Source: Eubacteriales bacterium
GTDB lineage: Bacteria > Bacillota_A > Clostridia > Lachnospirales > Lachnospiraceae
Length of the DNA: 8,326 nucleotides
NCBI GenBank assembly: GCA_030527765.1
Contig: JAUNAE010000160.1
Coordinates: 1 to 8,326 of the forward strand
Reading direction: 5' to 3'
Shown: positions 1 through 5,827 of the stretch, piece after piece
Layout: every line of letters begins with the position of its first letter
Numbering within the stretch: the first letter of the stretch is position 1
Notes under the pieces: model-generated
What the model saw: only the letters and a program-made list of their open reading frames with translations
What the model was told of the DNA's origin: nothing
Database searches by the model: none
Program-made: the position numbers and the translations under genes

Positions 1-52
1 CGGACAAACGGTTTTCAAGACCGCCTCGTTATGACCACTTCGATATCTCTCC
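1..52 (-). tRNA. tRNA-Ser (anticodon UGA), 3' part cut off by the window edge
   Basis: Read on the minus strand, the acceptor 5' strand GGAGAGA lies at 52-46. It is followed by T8 and A9 and by a D arm with TCG/CGA pairing. The 5-bp anticodon stem (GCGGT at 24-20 with ACCGT at 12-8, one G-U pair) closes the 7-base loop CTTGAAA at 19-13. The anticodon is UGA at 17-15, which reads UCN serine codons. Bases 7-1 start the long class II variable arm expected of tRNA-Ser, and the T arm and 3' end lie outside the window. A36, A37 and A38 are all adenine, the usual MiaA substrate signature for i6A37. Because base 36 is A and not U, this tRNA should not receive t6A. The encoded CCA cannot be judged. 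Confidence 0.93.
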
Positions 53-89
53 GTGTGCGGCTTCATTGCCATTCATCTTGGCGCTTCGT

Positions 90-175
90 CAACGCAAGAA
101 TGATAATAGCATATGATCTTCCAGGTGTCAACACTAATTTTCACTTTTTTTCAAAAAATTTCTACAACGCAAGAA
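90..175. repeat. Pair of 11-bp direct repeats around the tRNA promoter
   Basis: The plus-strand word CAACGCAAGAA occurs at 90-100 and again at 165-175, 75 bp apart. Read in the direction of transcription (minus strand) it is TTCTTGCGTTG. The first copy starts just after the tRNA -10 box and covers the expected start site. The second lies 34 bp upstream of the -35 box, between that box and the ispD stop codon. It could be a duplicated initiation region or chance. Confidence 0.6.
103..131 (-). promoter_or_regulatory. Promoter of the tRNA-Ser gene
   Basis: On the minus strand a perfect -35 box TTGACA (131-126) is followed by a 17-nt spacer and the -10 box TATTAT (108-103, 5 of 6 consensus bases). 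TGC directly precedes the -10, which gives an extended -10 (TGn). Transcription would start near 96-97, leaving a leader of about 45 nt before the tRNA 5' end at 52, to be removed by RNase P. This is the strongest match to a housekeeping sigma promoter in the window and fits a stable RNA gene. It lies downstream of ispD, so the tRNA has its own start even if some operon transcripts read through. Confidence 0.85.
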
Positions 176-195
176 ACCTCTGTATTTTAGCCGCA

Positions 196-900
196 TTATG
201 ATTGCCGCATAGACAGAAACGCCTCCGCCACAAGAAGATCTTCCGGCGTGGTAATCTTGATATTCTGATAAGATCCCATAACCAGGGCGACACTCTGTCC
301 CCCTGCCTGCTCTACAACCATAGCATCATCCGTCACTTTGGACATATCTCCTCTTCGGATAACTTCATGCGCATTTTTGATCAGATCATAACGAAATGTC
401 TGCGGAGTCTGTACAATCCACACACTCTCACGGTTCGGTGTTTCCGTAACCATTCCCCGGGAATCCGAAAGCTTCACTGTATCTTTCGAAGGCACTCCTG
501 CTACACAGGCCCCTTTCTCATAAGCACACACCAGTCCTCTGTTTATAATTTCCGGAGTCACGAAAGGTCTGGCCGCATCATGAATCAGAACATACTCTGT
601 CCCCGGATCGCAGGCACAAAGTCCCGCATAGACAGAATCATACCGTTCTTTTCCCCCGGCAATGATCTTTTTCACTTTTTGGAAACCGTACCGAGTCACG
701 ATCTCCTCCCGACAGTATGAAAGCATATCTTCTGAAGTTACAAGAATCACATCCGTAACCTGCTCGGTTTCTTCCATACATTTCAGTGAATAATATAGAA
801 TCGGTTTCCCTTTGATTTCAAGAAACTGCTTCTGCACAGCGGAATTCATACGTTTTCCACGTCCTGCAGCAAGAACAATTGCTGTATGATGTCCTTTCAT
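196..900 (-). CDS. ispD: 2-C-methyl-D-erythritol 4-phosphate cytidylyltransferase (IspD)
   Basis: A cytosolic enzyme of the MEP isoprenoid pathway. It joins MEP with CTP to give CDP-methylerythritol and pyrophosphate. The 234-residue product has the family motifs in order: the nucleotide-binding loop LAAGRGKRM (10-18) with KQF after it, AGGKERYDSV (81-90), HDAARPF (107-113), VPSKDTVK (136-143), VWIVQTPQTF (160-169), TDDA (190-193) and NIKITTPEDL near the C terminus. Length is normal. The frame stays open upstream to an ATG at 972, but that would add 24 unrelated residues and overlap the end of tsaD. The ATG at 900 has AAAGGA seven bases upstream and puts the loop at the normal place. It is the last gene of the minus-strand operon, 26 nt after tsaD. 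The next MEP gene, ispF, is not beside it, although the two are often paired or fused elsewhere. Confidence 0.95.
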   Translation of the reverse strand: MKGHHTAIVLAAGRGKRMNSAVQKQFLEIKGKPILYYSLKCMEETEQVTDVILVTSEDMLSYCREEIVTRYGFQKVKKIIAGGKERYDSVYAGLCACDPGTEYVLIHDAARPFVTPEIINRGLVCAYEKGACVAGVPSKDTVKLSDSRGMVTETPNRESVWIVQTPQTFRYDLIKNAHEVIRRGDMSKVTDDAMVVEQAGGQSVALVMGSYQNIKITTPEDLLVAEAFLSMRQS

Positions 901-907
901 CCCATGA

Positions 908-913
908 TCCTTT
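908..913 (-). promoter_or_regulatory. Ribosome binding site that sets the ispD start
   Basis: Minus-strand AAAGGA, within a longer GGGGAAAGGA, lies in the tsaD-ispD gap with seven bases before the ATG at 900. It favours this start over the upstream in-frame ATG at 972, which lies inside tsaD. The nearby ATG at 906-904 is out of frame and stops at once. Confidence 0.75.
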
Positions 914-926
914 CCCCAGATTTCGA

Positions 927-1946
927 TCAGCGCTCTCCCAGTTTCAGATTTGGCACGGCATTCAGATCCCATCCGTGGCGTGTTCCTTTTTTGTACTCAT
1001 AATAAGCAGCGACTCCAATCATAGCCGCATTGTCTGTACAGAAAATCGGTGACGGGCGGAAAAACTCATATCCGCGTTTTTTGCACGCATCTTCCATTGC
1101 CTGTCTAAGGGCACTATTGGACGCAACTCCACCTGCAATCGCAACTTTTTTGATTCCAAGATCCTTTGCCGCCTGCATAGCATGGTCAACAAGCACTTCC
1201 ACAACCGCTTTCTGGAAAGACGCAGCTACATCCGCCTGGTTCACAGTCTCTCCCATCATTTTTGCATGATTAATATAGTTCAAAACAGCAGACTTCACCC
1301 CGCTGAAGCTGAAATCATATGGATTACCGTCAACTTTTCCTTTTGGGAACACAATGGCATCCGCGTTTCCTTCTTTTGCAACCTTATCAATCTTTGGTCC
1401 TCCCGGATATCCGAGACCAATCGCTCTGGCAACCTTGTCAAACGCTTCTCCCGCGGCATCATCTCTTGTTCTGCCCAGAATCTCAAATTCCCCGTAATCC
1501 TTCACTATTACAAGGTGCGTATGACCTCCGGACACAATCAGACACAAAAACGGCGGTTCCAGGTCCGGGTGCTCAATATAATTCGCAGAAACATGTCCTT
1601 CTATATGATGCACTCCCACAAGCGGCAGTTTTTTTGCATATGCGATGACCTTCGCCTCTGCGACACCAACAAGAAGCGCTCCCACAAGTCCCGGTCCATA
1701 GGTCACACCAATGGCGTCCAGATCATCCAGAGTCACATTTGCCTCTTCCAGTGCCTGTTCAATCACCTGATTAATTTTTTCAATATGCTTTCGAGATGCT
1801 ATTTCCGGAACAACGCCCCCGTACAAAGTGTGCAGGGCAATCTGGGAGGAAATAACATTCGACAAAATAGTTCTTCCGTTTTTGACAACGGAAGCTGCTG
1901 TCTCATCACAGGAACTCTCAATTGCAAGAATCAATGTATCTTCCAT
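927..1946 (-). CDS. tsaD: tRNA N6-threonylcarbamoyladenosine transferase subunit TsaD
   Basis: Catalytic subunit of the bacterial t6A complex. It moves the threonylcarbamoyl group from threonylcarbamoyl-AMP to A37 of tRNAs that read ANN codons, and works with TsaB and TsaE. The 339-residue product has the Kae1/TsaD signatures: the N-terminal ASKHA start ([10 protein letters not shown], 8-17), the metal site HIEGH with H114 and H118, SGGHTHL (139-145), the phosphate loop AGGVASNS (271-278) and the third metal ligand in CTDNAAM (D305). Length is normal and no key residue is missing. A minus-strand AGAGGA about seven bases upstream supports the ATG at 1946. The gene starts 3 nt after the rnz stop, which suggests coupled translation. 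A glycopeptidase (gcp) label in older databases refers to the same family and is outdated. Confidence 0.97.
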   Translation of the reverse strand: MEDTLILAIESSCDETAASVVKNGRTILSNVISSQIALHTLYGGVVPEIASRKHIEKINQVIEQALEEANVTLDDLDAIGVTYGPGLVGALLVGVAEAKVIAYAKKLPLVGVHHIEGHVSANYIEHPDLEPPFLCLIVSGGHTHLVIVKDYGEFEILGRTRDDAAGEAFDKVARAIGLGYPGGPKIDKVAKEGNADAIVFPKGKVDGNPYDFSFSGVKSAVLNYINHAKMMGETVNQADVAASFQKAVVEVLVDHAMQAAKDLGIKKVAIAGGVASNSALRQAMEDACKKRGYEFFRPSPIFCTDNAAMIGVAAYYEYKKGTRHGWDLNAVPNLKLGER

Positions 1947-1949
1947 GAT

Positions 1950-2864
1950 TTAATCCTCTTCAAAATTCAGTTCTATACTTTTTCCGTCTTTTCCGGCATA
2001 AACTTCCGGAAAAATCTTCTTAATATTTGGAATATAATCCTCCGGGCGCACGAGAGACGGGCTGTAATGGGTCAGCCACATCTGGCCCACACCTCCGGCT
2101 TCTTTTGCGAGAGCTGCCGCTTCCCGGAACGTCATATGCTTATATCCCTTCGCCTTCTCAATCTTATCCTCTTCTCCGTACATTCCCTCACAGATAAAGA
2201 GATCCGAGTCTGCGGCATTTCTGCGAATAGACTCCGTCGGTCTGGTATCCGTGCTGTAGGTCACTTTGATTCCTTTTCTCTGAGCGCCAAGAACCATATC
2301 CGGAGTATATACCTTTCCATCCGCTTCAATGGTCTGTCCTTTTTGCAGAGGATTCCAGAATTTCAGAGGAATCTCCTGTTCTCTCGCTCTCTCCGGAGAA
2401 AACTTGCCTTGTCTTAGGATCTCCAGAGTATATCCGTAACACAGCACATTGTGATTCACTTTGAACGCTTTAATTCGATATCCGTTCATTTCAAAAGTCT
2501 GCTCCGGTCCCGCAATTTCCACAAACCGGATTTCAAAAGGAAGTTCCGGTGCAATGACCCGAAGAGCGGATACGACTCTTTCCAGTCCCTTTGGTCCAAT
2601 CAGTGTCAGCGGTTCTCTTCGATCTGCATTTCCCATCGTCAGAAGAAGTCCCGGAAGTCCGCTGATATGATCTCCATGAAAATGTGTAAAGCAAATTACA
2701 TCAATCGGTTTGAAACTCCATCCCTTCTCTTTGATGGCAACCTGAGTTCCTTCTCCACAGTCAATCAACAGGCTGCTGCCGTTGTATCGTGTCATAAGGG
2801 CGGTCAGCCATCTTTTGGGAAGGGGCATCATTCCGCCACATCCAAGCAAACATACATCTAACAT
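1950..2864 (-). CDS. rnz: Ribonuclease Z (tRNA 3' endonuclease)
   Basis: A zinc-dependent metallo-beta-lactamase-fold endonuclease that cuts the 3' trailer from tRNA precursors, chiefly those lacking an encoded CCA. The 304-residue product has LIDCGEGTQ (33-41), the core motif HFHGDH (H61, H63, D65, H66), and the further zinc ligands H138 (VNHN), D206 (STDTRP) and H266 (LTHYS). This is the full set expected from the Bacillus enzyme. Residues of about 150-200 match the flexible exosite arm that grips the tRNA elbow, and the RKG before the fifth strand is usual. Length is normal. The start overlaps the end of rimI by 7 nt (ATGTTAG) and is preceded by minus-strand GAGGGAG, so its ribosome binding site is inside rimI. 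Its place between t6A genes gives the operon a tRNA-maturation theme. Confidence 0.95.
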   Translation of the reverse strand: MLDVCLLGCGGMMPLPKRWLTALMTRYNGSSLLIDCGEGTQVAIKEKGWSFKPIDVICFTHFHGDHISGLPGLLLTMGNADRREPLTLIGPKGLERVVSALRVIAPELPFEIRFVEIAGPEQTFEMNGYRIKAFKVNHNVLCYGYTLEILRQGKFSPERAREQEIPLKFWNPLQKGQTIEADGKVYTPDMVLGAQRKGIKVTYSTDTRPTESIRRNAADSDLFICEGMYGEEDKIEKAKGYKHMTFREAAALAKEAGGVGQMWLTHYSPSLVRPEDYIPNIKKIFPEVYAGKDGKSIELNFEED

Positions 2865-3316
2865 GAAGCTCCCTCTCTTCCTTTCGGCATACGTGACATC
2901 AAAATCGCATCTTCTGTCGGATCCGAGTAGTAATTTTTGCGGCAGCCCACTCTCTCAAAGCCGGTTCGCTCATACAGACGAATCGCCTGCTCATTGCTTT
3001 TTCGCACTTCCAGATGAATGGTATTTACCCCTCTCTCACCCGTCAGACGAATGAGGCTCTCCATAAGAAAGCCCCCGATTCCTTCCTTCTGGCGGTCTCT
3101 CTTCACTGCCACATTGGTAATGTCTCCTTCATCGAGCACCATGAGAATTCCACAGTACCCGAGAATCTGTCCTTTTTCCTCTACCACAAGAAAAAGGGCT
3201 TCCTCTTTCATGAGATATGTGAAGAAGCCCTCTTTTGTCCAGGGTGGTGAAAAAAGATCCTGTTCTATTTCCATAACCTGTGGTAAATCATCCACCAGCA
3301 TTTCTCTCAGTATCAT
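2858..3316 (-). CDS. rimI: Ribosomal protein S18 alanine N-acetyltransferase (RimI)
   Basis: A GNAT-family acetyltransferase that transfers acetyl from acetyl-CoA to the N-terminal alanine of ribosomal protein S18. In some bacteria it also acts on other N termini. The 152-residue product has a complete GNAT fold: ITNVAVKRDRQ then KEGIGG (78-82), the acetyl-CoA pyrophosphate loop, followed by HLEVRKSNEQAIRLYERTGF (101-120). E103 and Y115 fall at the same positions as the catalytic Glu and Tyr of the E. coli enzyme. Minus-strand AAAAGGAG with about seven bases of spacing supports the ATG at 3316, 3 nt after tsaB. The tsaB-rimI pairing is widely conserved in bacteria, which strengthens the RimI call over a generic GNAT. 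The true substrate is inferred from the family. Confidence 0.9.
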   Translation of the reverse strand: MILREMLVDDLPQVMEIEQDLFSPPWTKEGFFTYLMKEEALFLVVEEKGQILGYCGILMVLDEGDITNVAVKRDRQKEGIGGFLMESLIRLTGERGVNTIHLEVRKSNEQAIRLYERTGFERVGCRKNYYSDPTEDAILMSRMPKGREGASC

Positions 3317-3319
3317 GAT

Positions 3320-4039
3320 TTACTCCTTTTCTTTTGCAGAATTCAGTCGTTCTGCCCGCTCTCTCTCCGCCTGGGACACGCGCAGATACTCCGGACGATG
3401 TTCCATCGCAGATTCTGTTTTTCCTTCTTTCATACGAAGAATGCCAAGAGCTCCTACCGCTCCGGCTCTCTGACGGGACAAGTGTACCGGCGCAAAGGCA
3501 GCTTTTCCTTCCAGTGCTTCTTCTATAATAGAAGCAAATACAGGAACACCATCCCCGAGGAACGTCACTTCCTCATCCATTTCTTTCAGAATTTCAATCA
3601 ATTCCTGAATAGAAACCGCCATCTGATCCTTCACTGTTACAAGCTTATGATTTTCAAAACGGTAAATTCCCGTGTAAACCTGACTTCTTCTCGCATCCAT
3701 AATCGGACAGATTAATCCCTTTGTGTCAAAAAGATTGTACGCCAGCGCCTCCACGGTAGGAATCGGAACAAGCGGTTTCTTTAAAGCAAGACCAAGTCCC
3801 TTAGCAGTAGCAGATCCGATACGAAGCCCTGTGAAGGATCCCGGACCTGCAGCCACACAGATTCCATCAATCGACTCCAAATCAAGCTCTGTCATTTTCA
3901 CAATCTCATCCAGCATGGGAAGGAGCGTCTGTGAATGTGTTTTCTTATAATTCACTGTATACTCTGCCAGAAGATTCTGTTCATCCACGATTGCGACAGA
4001 TGCAACAATCCCTGAACTATCCAGTGCCAATACTTTCAT
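3320..4039 (-). CDS. tsaB: t6A biosynthesis complex protein TsaB
   Basis: Non-catalytic partner that dimerises with TsaD and forms the platform for TsaE in t6A37 synthesis. The 239-residue product begins with the shortened ASKHA motif LALDSSG (4-10), then carries THSQTLLPML (34-43) and the TsaB signature GPGSFTGLRIG (65-75). PTVEALA (94-100) and the MDARRSQVY segment (114-122) follow. It lacks the metal-binding histidine motif of TsaD, as expected. The C terminus (about 205-239) is rich in Glu, Arg and Lys and is probably less ordered. The ATG at 4039 overlaps the tsaE stop as TAATG, which suggests re-initiation coupling. Minus-strand AAAGGAA lies about eight bases upstream. Older annotations call it YeaZ. 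Confidence 0.95.
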   Translation of the reverse strand: MKVLALDSSGIVASVAIVDEQNLLAEYTVNYKKTHSQTLLPMLDEIVKMTELDLESIDGICVAAGPGSFTGLRIGSATAKGLGLALKKPLVPIPTVEALAYNLFDTKGLICPIMDARRSQVYTGIYRFENHKLVTVKDQMAVSIQELIEILKEMDEEVTFLGDGVPVFASIIEEALEGKAAFAPVHLSRQRAGAVGALGILRMKEGKTESAMEHRPEYLRVSQAERERAERLNSAKEKE

Positions 4040-4473
4040 TATGCAATTCCTTTCTGATTCACAGTAATTTTTCGATAATCAAATCCTTTTTCCAGATCTT
4101 TCTCGATGATAATTTCTGTATAAGACGCAGGAAGCAATTCTTCGATCAGATTTGCCCACTCAATGAGACTGATGCCTTCGCCGAAGAAATAATCCTCGTA
4201 TCCAATCTCATCCATCTCTTCAATATCTCCGATGCGATAAACATCAAAGTGGTAAAAGGGCATTCTTCCTTCTTCATAAACCTGTACAATGGTAAACGTC
4301 GGACTGCTGACAGGCTCCTGAATACCAAGTCCCGCTGCCACTCCCTGGGTAAAAACCGTCTTACCGACGCCCAGATCTCCGATCAGTGTATATACCTGAC
4401 CAGGCAATGCTTCCTCACCTATTTTTTTGCCGAAGGCGAATGTTTCCTCCGGAGAATAAGTCTCTATAACCAT
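4039..4473 (-). CDS. tsaE: t6A biosynthesis ATPase TsaE
   Basis: A small P-loop ATPase that binds the TsaB-TsaD dimer and drives turnover in t6A37 formation. From the ATG at 4473 the product has 144 residues, normal for the family. Walker A is GDLGVGKT (32-39), followed by FTQGVAAGLG (41-50), SPTFTIV (57-63), the conserved HFDVYR (75-80) and the LIEWA block (103-107). The frame is open further upstream to an ATG at 4707, but that would add 78 residues across the promoter region and antisense to the isomerase gene, with no resemblance to TsaE. Minus-strand AAGGTGG six bases before 4473 settles the start. It is the first gene of the six-gene operon. Older names are YjeE and YdiB. Confidence 0.95.
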   Translation of the reverse strand: MVIETYSPEETFAFGKKIGEEALPGQVYTLIGDLGVGKTVFTQGVAAGLGIQEPVSSPTFTIVQVYEEGRMPFYHFDVYRIGDIEEMDEIGYEDYFFGEGISLIEWANLIEELLPASYTEIIIEKDLEKGFDYRKITVNQKGIA

Positions 4474-4479
4474 GTTATT

Positions 4480-4486
4480 CCACCTT
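4480..4486 (-). promoter_or_regulatory. Ribosome binding site that sets the tsaE start
   Basis: Minus-strand AAGGTGG at 4486-4480 leaves six bases to the ATG at 4473. It is the only good Shine-Dalgarno match upstream of the conserved TsaE region and rules out the longer in-frame start at 4707. Confidence 0.8.
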
Positions 4487-4519
4487 TTTTGGGGCTTTTT
4501 TTCTATATAAGTCGAACTC

Positions 4520-4548
4520 TTGCAGAAATTTCCATTGCATATTATAAT
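4520..4548 (+). promoter_or_regulatory. Promoter of the peptidyl-prolyl isomerase gene
   Basis: TTGCAG (4520-4525, four of six consensus bases) is followed by a 17-nt spacer and the perfect -10 box TATAAT (4543-4548). The start would be near 4555, giving a 40-nt leader that contains the GAAGGAGA ribosome binding site at 4582-4589. It shares its -10 palindrome with the divergent tsaE promoter. Confidence 0.75.
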
Positions 4549-4569
4549 AGAGCAATCAAGGAAATACAA
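4541..4569 (-). promoter_or_regulatory. Candidate promoter of the tsaE-ispD operon
   Basis: On the minus strand, TTGTAT (4569-4564, three of six -35 bases) is followed by a 17-nt spacer and a perfect -10 box TATAAT (4546-4541). The start would be near 4534, with a leader of about 60 nt. The -10 overlaps the -10 of the opposite promoter because both lie in the 8-bp palindrome ATTATAAT (4541-4548). A second minus-strand A/T box (TATATA at 4509-4504) has no recognisable -35 and is less likely. Confidence 0.55.
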
Positions 4570-4594
4570 CACTTTTTCAAAGAAGGAGATACTC

Positions 4595-5113
4595 ATGGCA
4601 AATCCAATTATTACCATTACCATGGAGAATGGCAGCGTAATGAAAGCTGAATTATATCCGGAGATTGCTCCGAATACCGTAAACAACTTTATCAGTCTTG
4701 TAAACAAAGGTTTCTATGACGGACTGATCTTCCACCGCGTCATCCAGGGATTCATGATCCAGGGCGGCTGCCCGGACGGAACCGGTATGGGCGGCCCGGG
4801 ATACTGCATCAAAGGTGAATTCAACGCCAACCGTGTTCCGAACAGTTTAAAACACACCGCAGGTGTTCTGTCCATGGCTCGTGCAATGAGCCCAAACTCT
4901 GCAGGAAGCCAGTTCTTTATCATGCACAAAGATGCTCCGCACCTTGATGGCCAGTATGCCGCATTCGGCAAAATCATCGAGGGTATGGATGTCGTAAATG
5001 CCATCGCAGAGGAAGACACCGACTACAGCGATCGTCCTCTTGATGATCAGGTCATCAAATCCATGACCGCAGAAACCTTCGGAACAACGTATCCGGAACC
5101 TGAGAAATGCTGA
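4595..5113 (+). CDS. Cyclophilin-type peptidyl-prolyl cis-trans isomerase, cytoplasmic
   Basis: Catalyses cis-trans isomerisation of X-proline bonds and helps protein folding. The 172-residue product is a single cyclophilin domain with no signal peptide or membrane segment, so it should be cytoplasmic. Conserved blocks are IAPNTVNNF (24-32), FHRVIQGFMIQGGCP (46-60, with catalytic R48 and pocket residues F53 and Q56), GEFNANR (74-80), GVLSMARA (90-97) and SQFFIM (105-110). The position of human cyclophilin A Trp121 is H116 (HLDGQ), a change usual in bacterial members that predicts weak cyclosporin binding. An open frame reaches back to 4520, but the ATG at 4595 has AGAAGGAGA six bases upstream and begins the domain properly, so the start is secure. 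It is monocistronic, ending in its own terminator and converging with the IMPACT gene one base away. The symbol is left blank because ppiA/ppiB naming varies. Confidence 0.93.
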   Translation: MANPIITITMENGSVMKAELYPEIAPNTVNNFISLVNKGFYDGLIFHRVIQGFMIQGGCPDGTGMGGPGYCIKGEFNANRVPNSLKHTAGVLSMARAMSPNSAGSQFFIMHKDAPHLDGQYAAFGKIIEGMDVVNAIAEEDTDYSDRPLDDQVIKSMTAETFGTTYPEPEKC

Positions 5114-5114
5114 T

Positions 5115-5771
5115 CTAGTTCTCAAAGATCTCTGGTGCGCCGTTTACTTCGGCAAACCAGAGGTCTTTTTCTTTTGTCATGACCGCTTTTCCGCTTGTCC
5201 CTTCTGTAATTGCTTTTTGAAGAGAACCGATCTGGTCTTCCGGAACGAGAACCCAAAGCGTCACCTTATCCGTATACTCTGTGTTCAGAAGAGAAAGCCC
5301 TCTCTCCCCAACAATGTATTGAATTTTTCCAAGTCCTGTATAATCCGTATCTACCCGTAGGGAAATTCCTTTGATTCTCTCAATAATCTGACTTCCCTTC
5401 AGTCCCTCCTGCACAGCTCCCGAATAAGCCCGTACAAGACCGCCGGTTCCGAGAAGCACTCCGCCAAAGTACCGGGTAACTACAACCGCAGTATTATAGA
5501 GTTCCTCCCCAAGCAGAACATCCAGCATGGGCCGTCCGGCTGTTCCGGAAGGTTCTCCGTCGTCACTTGCTCTTGTATATTCTCTGTTTTTTCCTATGGT
5601 ATACGCAAAACAGTTGTGCCTTGCATCCCAGTATTTCTTCTTTGTTTCCTCTATAAAAGCCAGAGCCTCTTCCTCCGTCTCTACATGACGGACTTCAGCG
5701 AGAAAGCGAGATTTTTTCTCTGTCAGCTCTCCGACTCCTCTTCCATAGACTGTTTTATATCTGTCTTCCAT
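5115..5771 (-). CDS. YigZ/IMPACT family protein (UPF0029)
   Basis: The 218-residue product belongs to the YigZ family, related to the N-terminal domain of eukaryotic IMPACT. Its biochemical role in bacteria is not settled. The N-terminal domain carries the family signature: KKSRFLAEV (19-27), ARHNCFAY (50-57), SDDGEPSGTAGRPML (69-83) and TRYFGGVLLGTGGLVRAY (99-116). The C-terminal part (about 135-205) matches the small ferredoxin-like DUF1949 domain, with DYTGLGKIQY (143-152). No signal peptide or membrane segment is seen. Minus-strand GGGAGG about six bases upstream supports the ATG at 5771. It is a single gene: divergent from the PBP and convergent with the isomerase, with one base between stops. 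Its last codons also encode the isomerase terminator, a dual constraint on that stretch. I see no clear terminator of its own, so its transcript may run antisense into the isomerase gene. Confidence 0.93.
   Translation of the reverse strand: MEDRYKTVYGRGVGELTEKKSRFLAEVRHVETEEEALAFIEETKKKYWDARHNCFAYTIGKNREYTRASDDGEPSGTAGRPMLDVLLGEELYNTAVVVTRYFGGVLLGTGGLVRAYSGAVQEGLKGSQIIERIKGISLRVDTDYTGLGKIQYIVGERGLSLLNTEYTDKVTLWVLVPEDQIGSLQKAITEGTSGKAVMTKEKDLWFAEVNGAPEIFEN
5124..5175 (+). terminator. Rho-independent terminator of the isomerase gene, inside the opposing CDS
   Basis: The left arm AAAGATCTCTGGT (5124-5136) pairs with ACCAGAGGTCTTT (5156-5168) in a 13-bp stem with one G-U pair. The 19-nt apex contains a second short stem, GCCG (5139-5142) with CGGC (5150-5153). 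A T-rich tract (about 5164-5175, TCTTTTTCTTTT) follows on the plus strand. The stem begins 10 nt after the isomerase stop. On the minus strand no U tract follows, so it should act in one direction. The whole element lies within the last coding codons of the convergent gene. Confidence 0.85.
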
Positions 5772-5809
5772 TCGAATCCTCCCGGAAAATCCATTTTACA
5801 TATCTTTCA

Positions 5810-5827
5810 CATGGTCAGTTTACCATG
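5810..5827. repeat. Inverted repeat, possible operator
   Basis: CATGGT (5810-5815), a 6-nt spacer CAGTTT and ACCATG (5822-5827) form a perfect dyad. The outer bases add one mismatch and then a further pair. The same CCATG half recurs at 5857-5861 within GCCATG. The dyad lies where an IMPACT gene promoter would be, and about 40 bp upstream of the PBP -35 box. The symmetry is seen directly; a regulatory role is a guess. Confidence 0.4.

Larger units (their letters stand above)
53..195. other. Intergenic region between ispD and tRNA-Ser
   Basis: This 143-bp non-coding stretch holds the tRNA promoter and the direct repeats listed separately. I looked for a terminator of the ispD operon on the minus strand and found only an A/T-rich run near 145-160 (seven T, then C, then six A), which forms no GC stem followed by a U tract. 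Operon transcripts may therefore end by another route or read into the tRNA gene. No small ORF with a ribosome binding site is visible. Confidence 0.6.

Noticed and set aside
145..160. A/T run as a terminator of the ispD operon
   Set aside because: The possible stem is only T:A pairs with almost no loop and no GC core, so it does not meet the usual terminator pattern.
901..972. 24-residue N-terminal extension of IspD from an ATG at 972
   Set aside because: It overlaps the tsaD coding end and has no similarity to IspD. AAAGGA supports the start at 900.
1182..2417. 411-codon open frame on the plus strand, antisense to tsaD and rnz
   Set aside because: Both minus-strand genes have complete family motifs. 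The plus-strand frame has no ribosome binding site, crosses a gene boundary and translates to a Arg/Ser/His/Ile-rich sequence with no recognisable domain, typical of an antisense shadow.
4474..4707. Hydrophobic N-terminal extension of TsaE from an ATG at 4707
   Set aside because: It would run across both promoters and antisense to the isomerase. The good ribosome binding site and the family start are at 4473.
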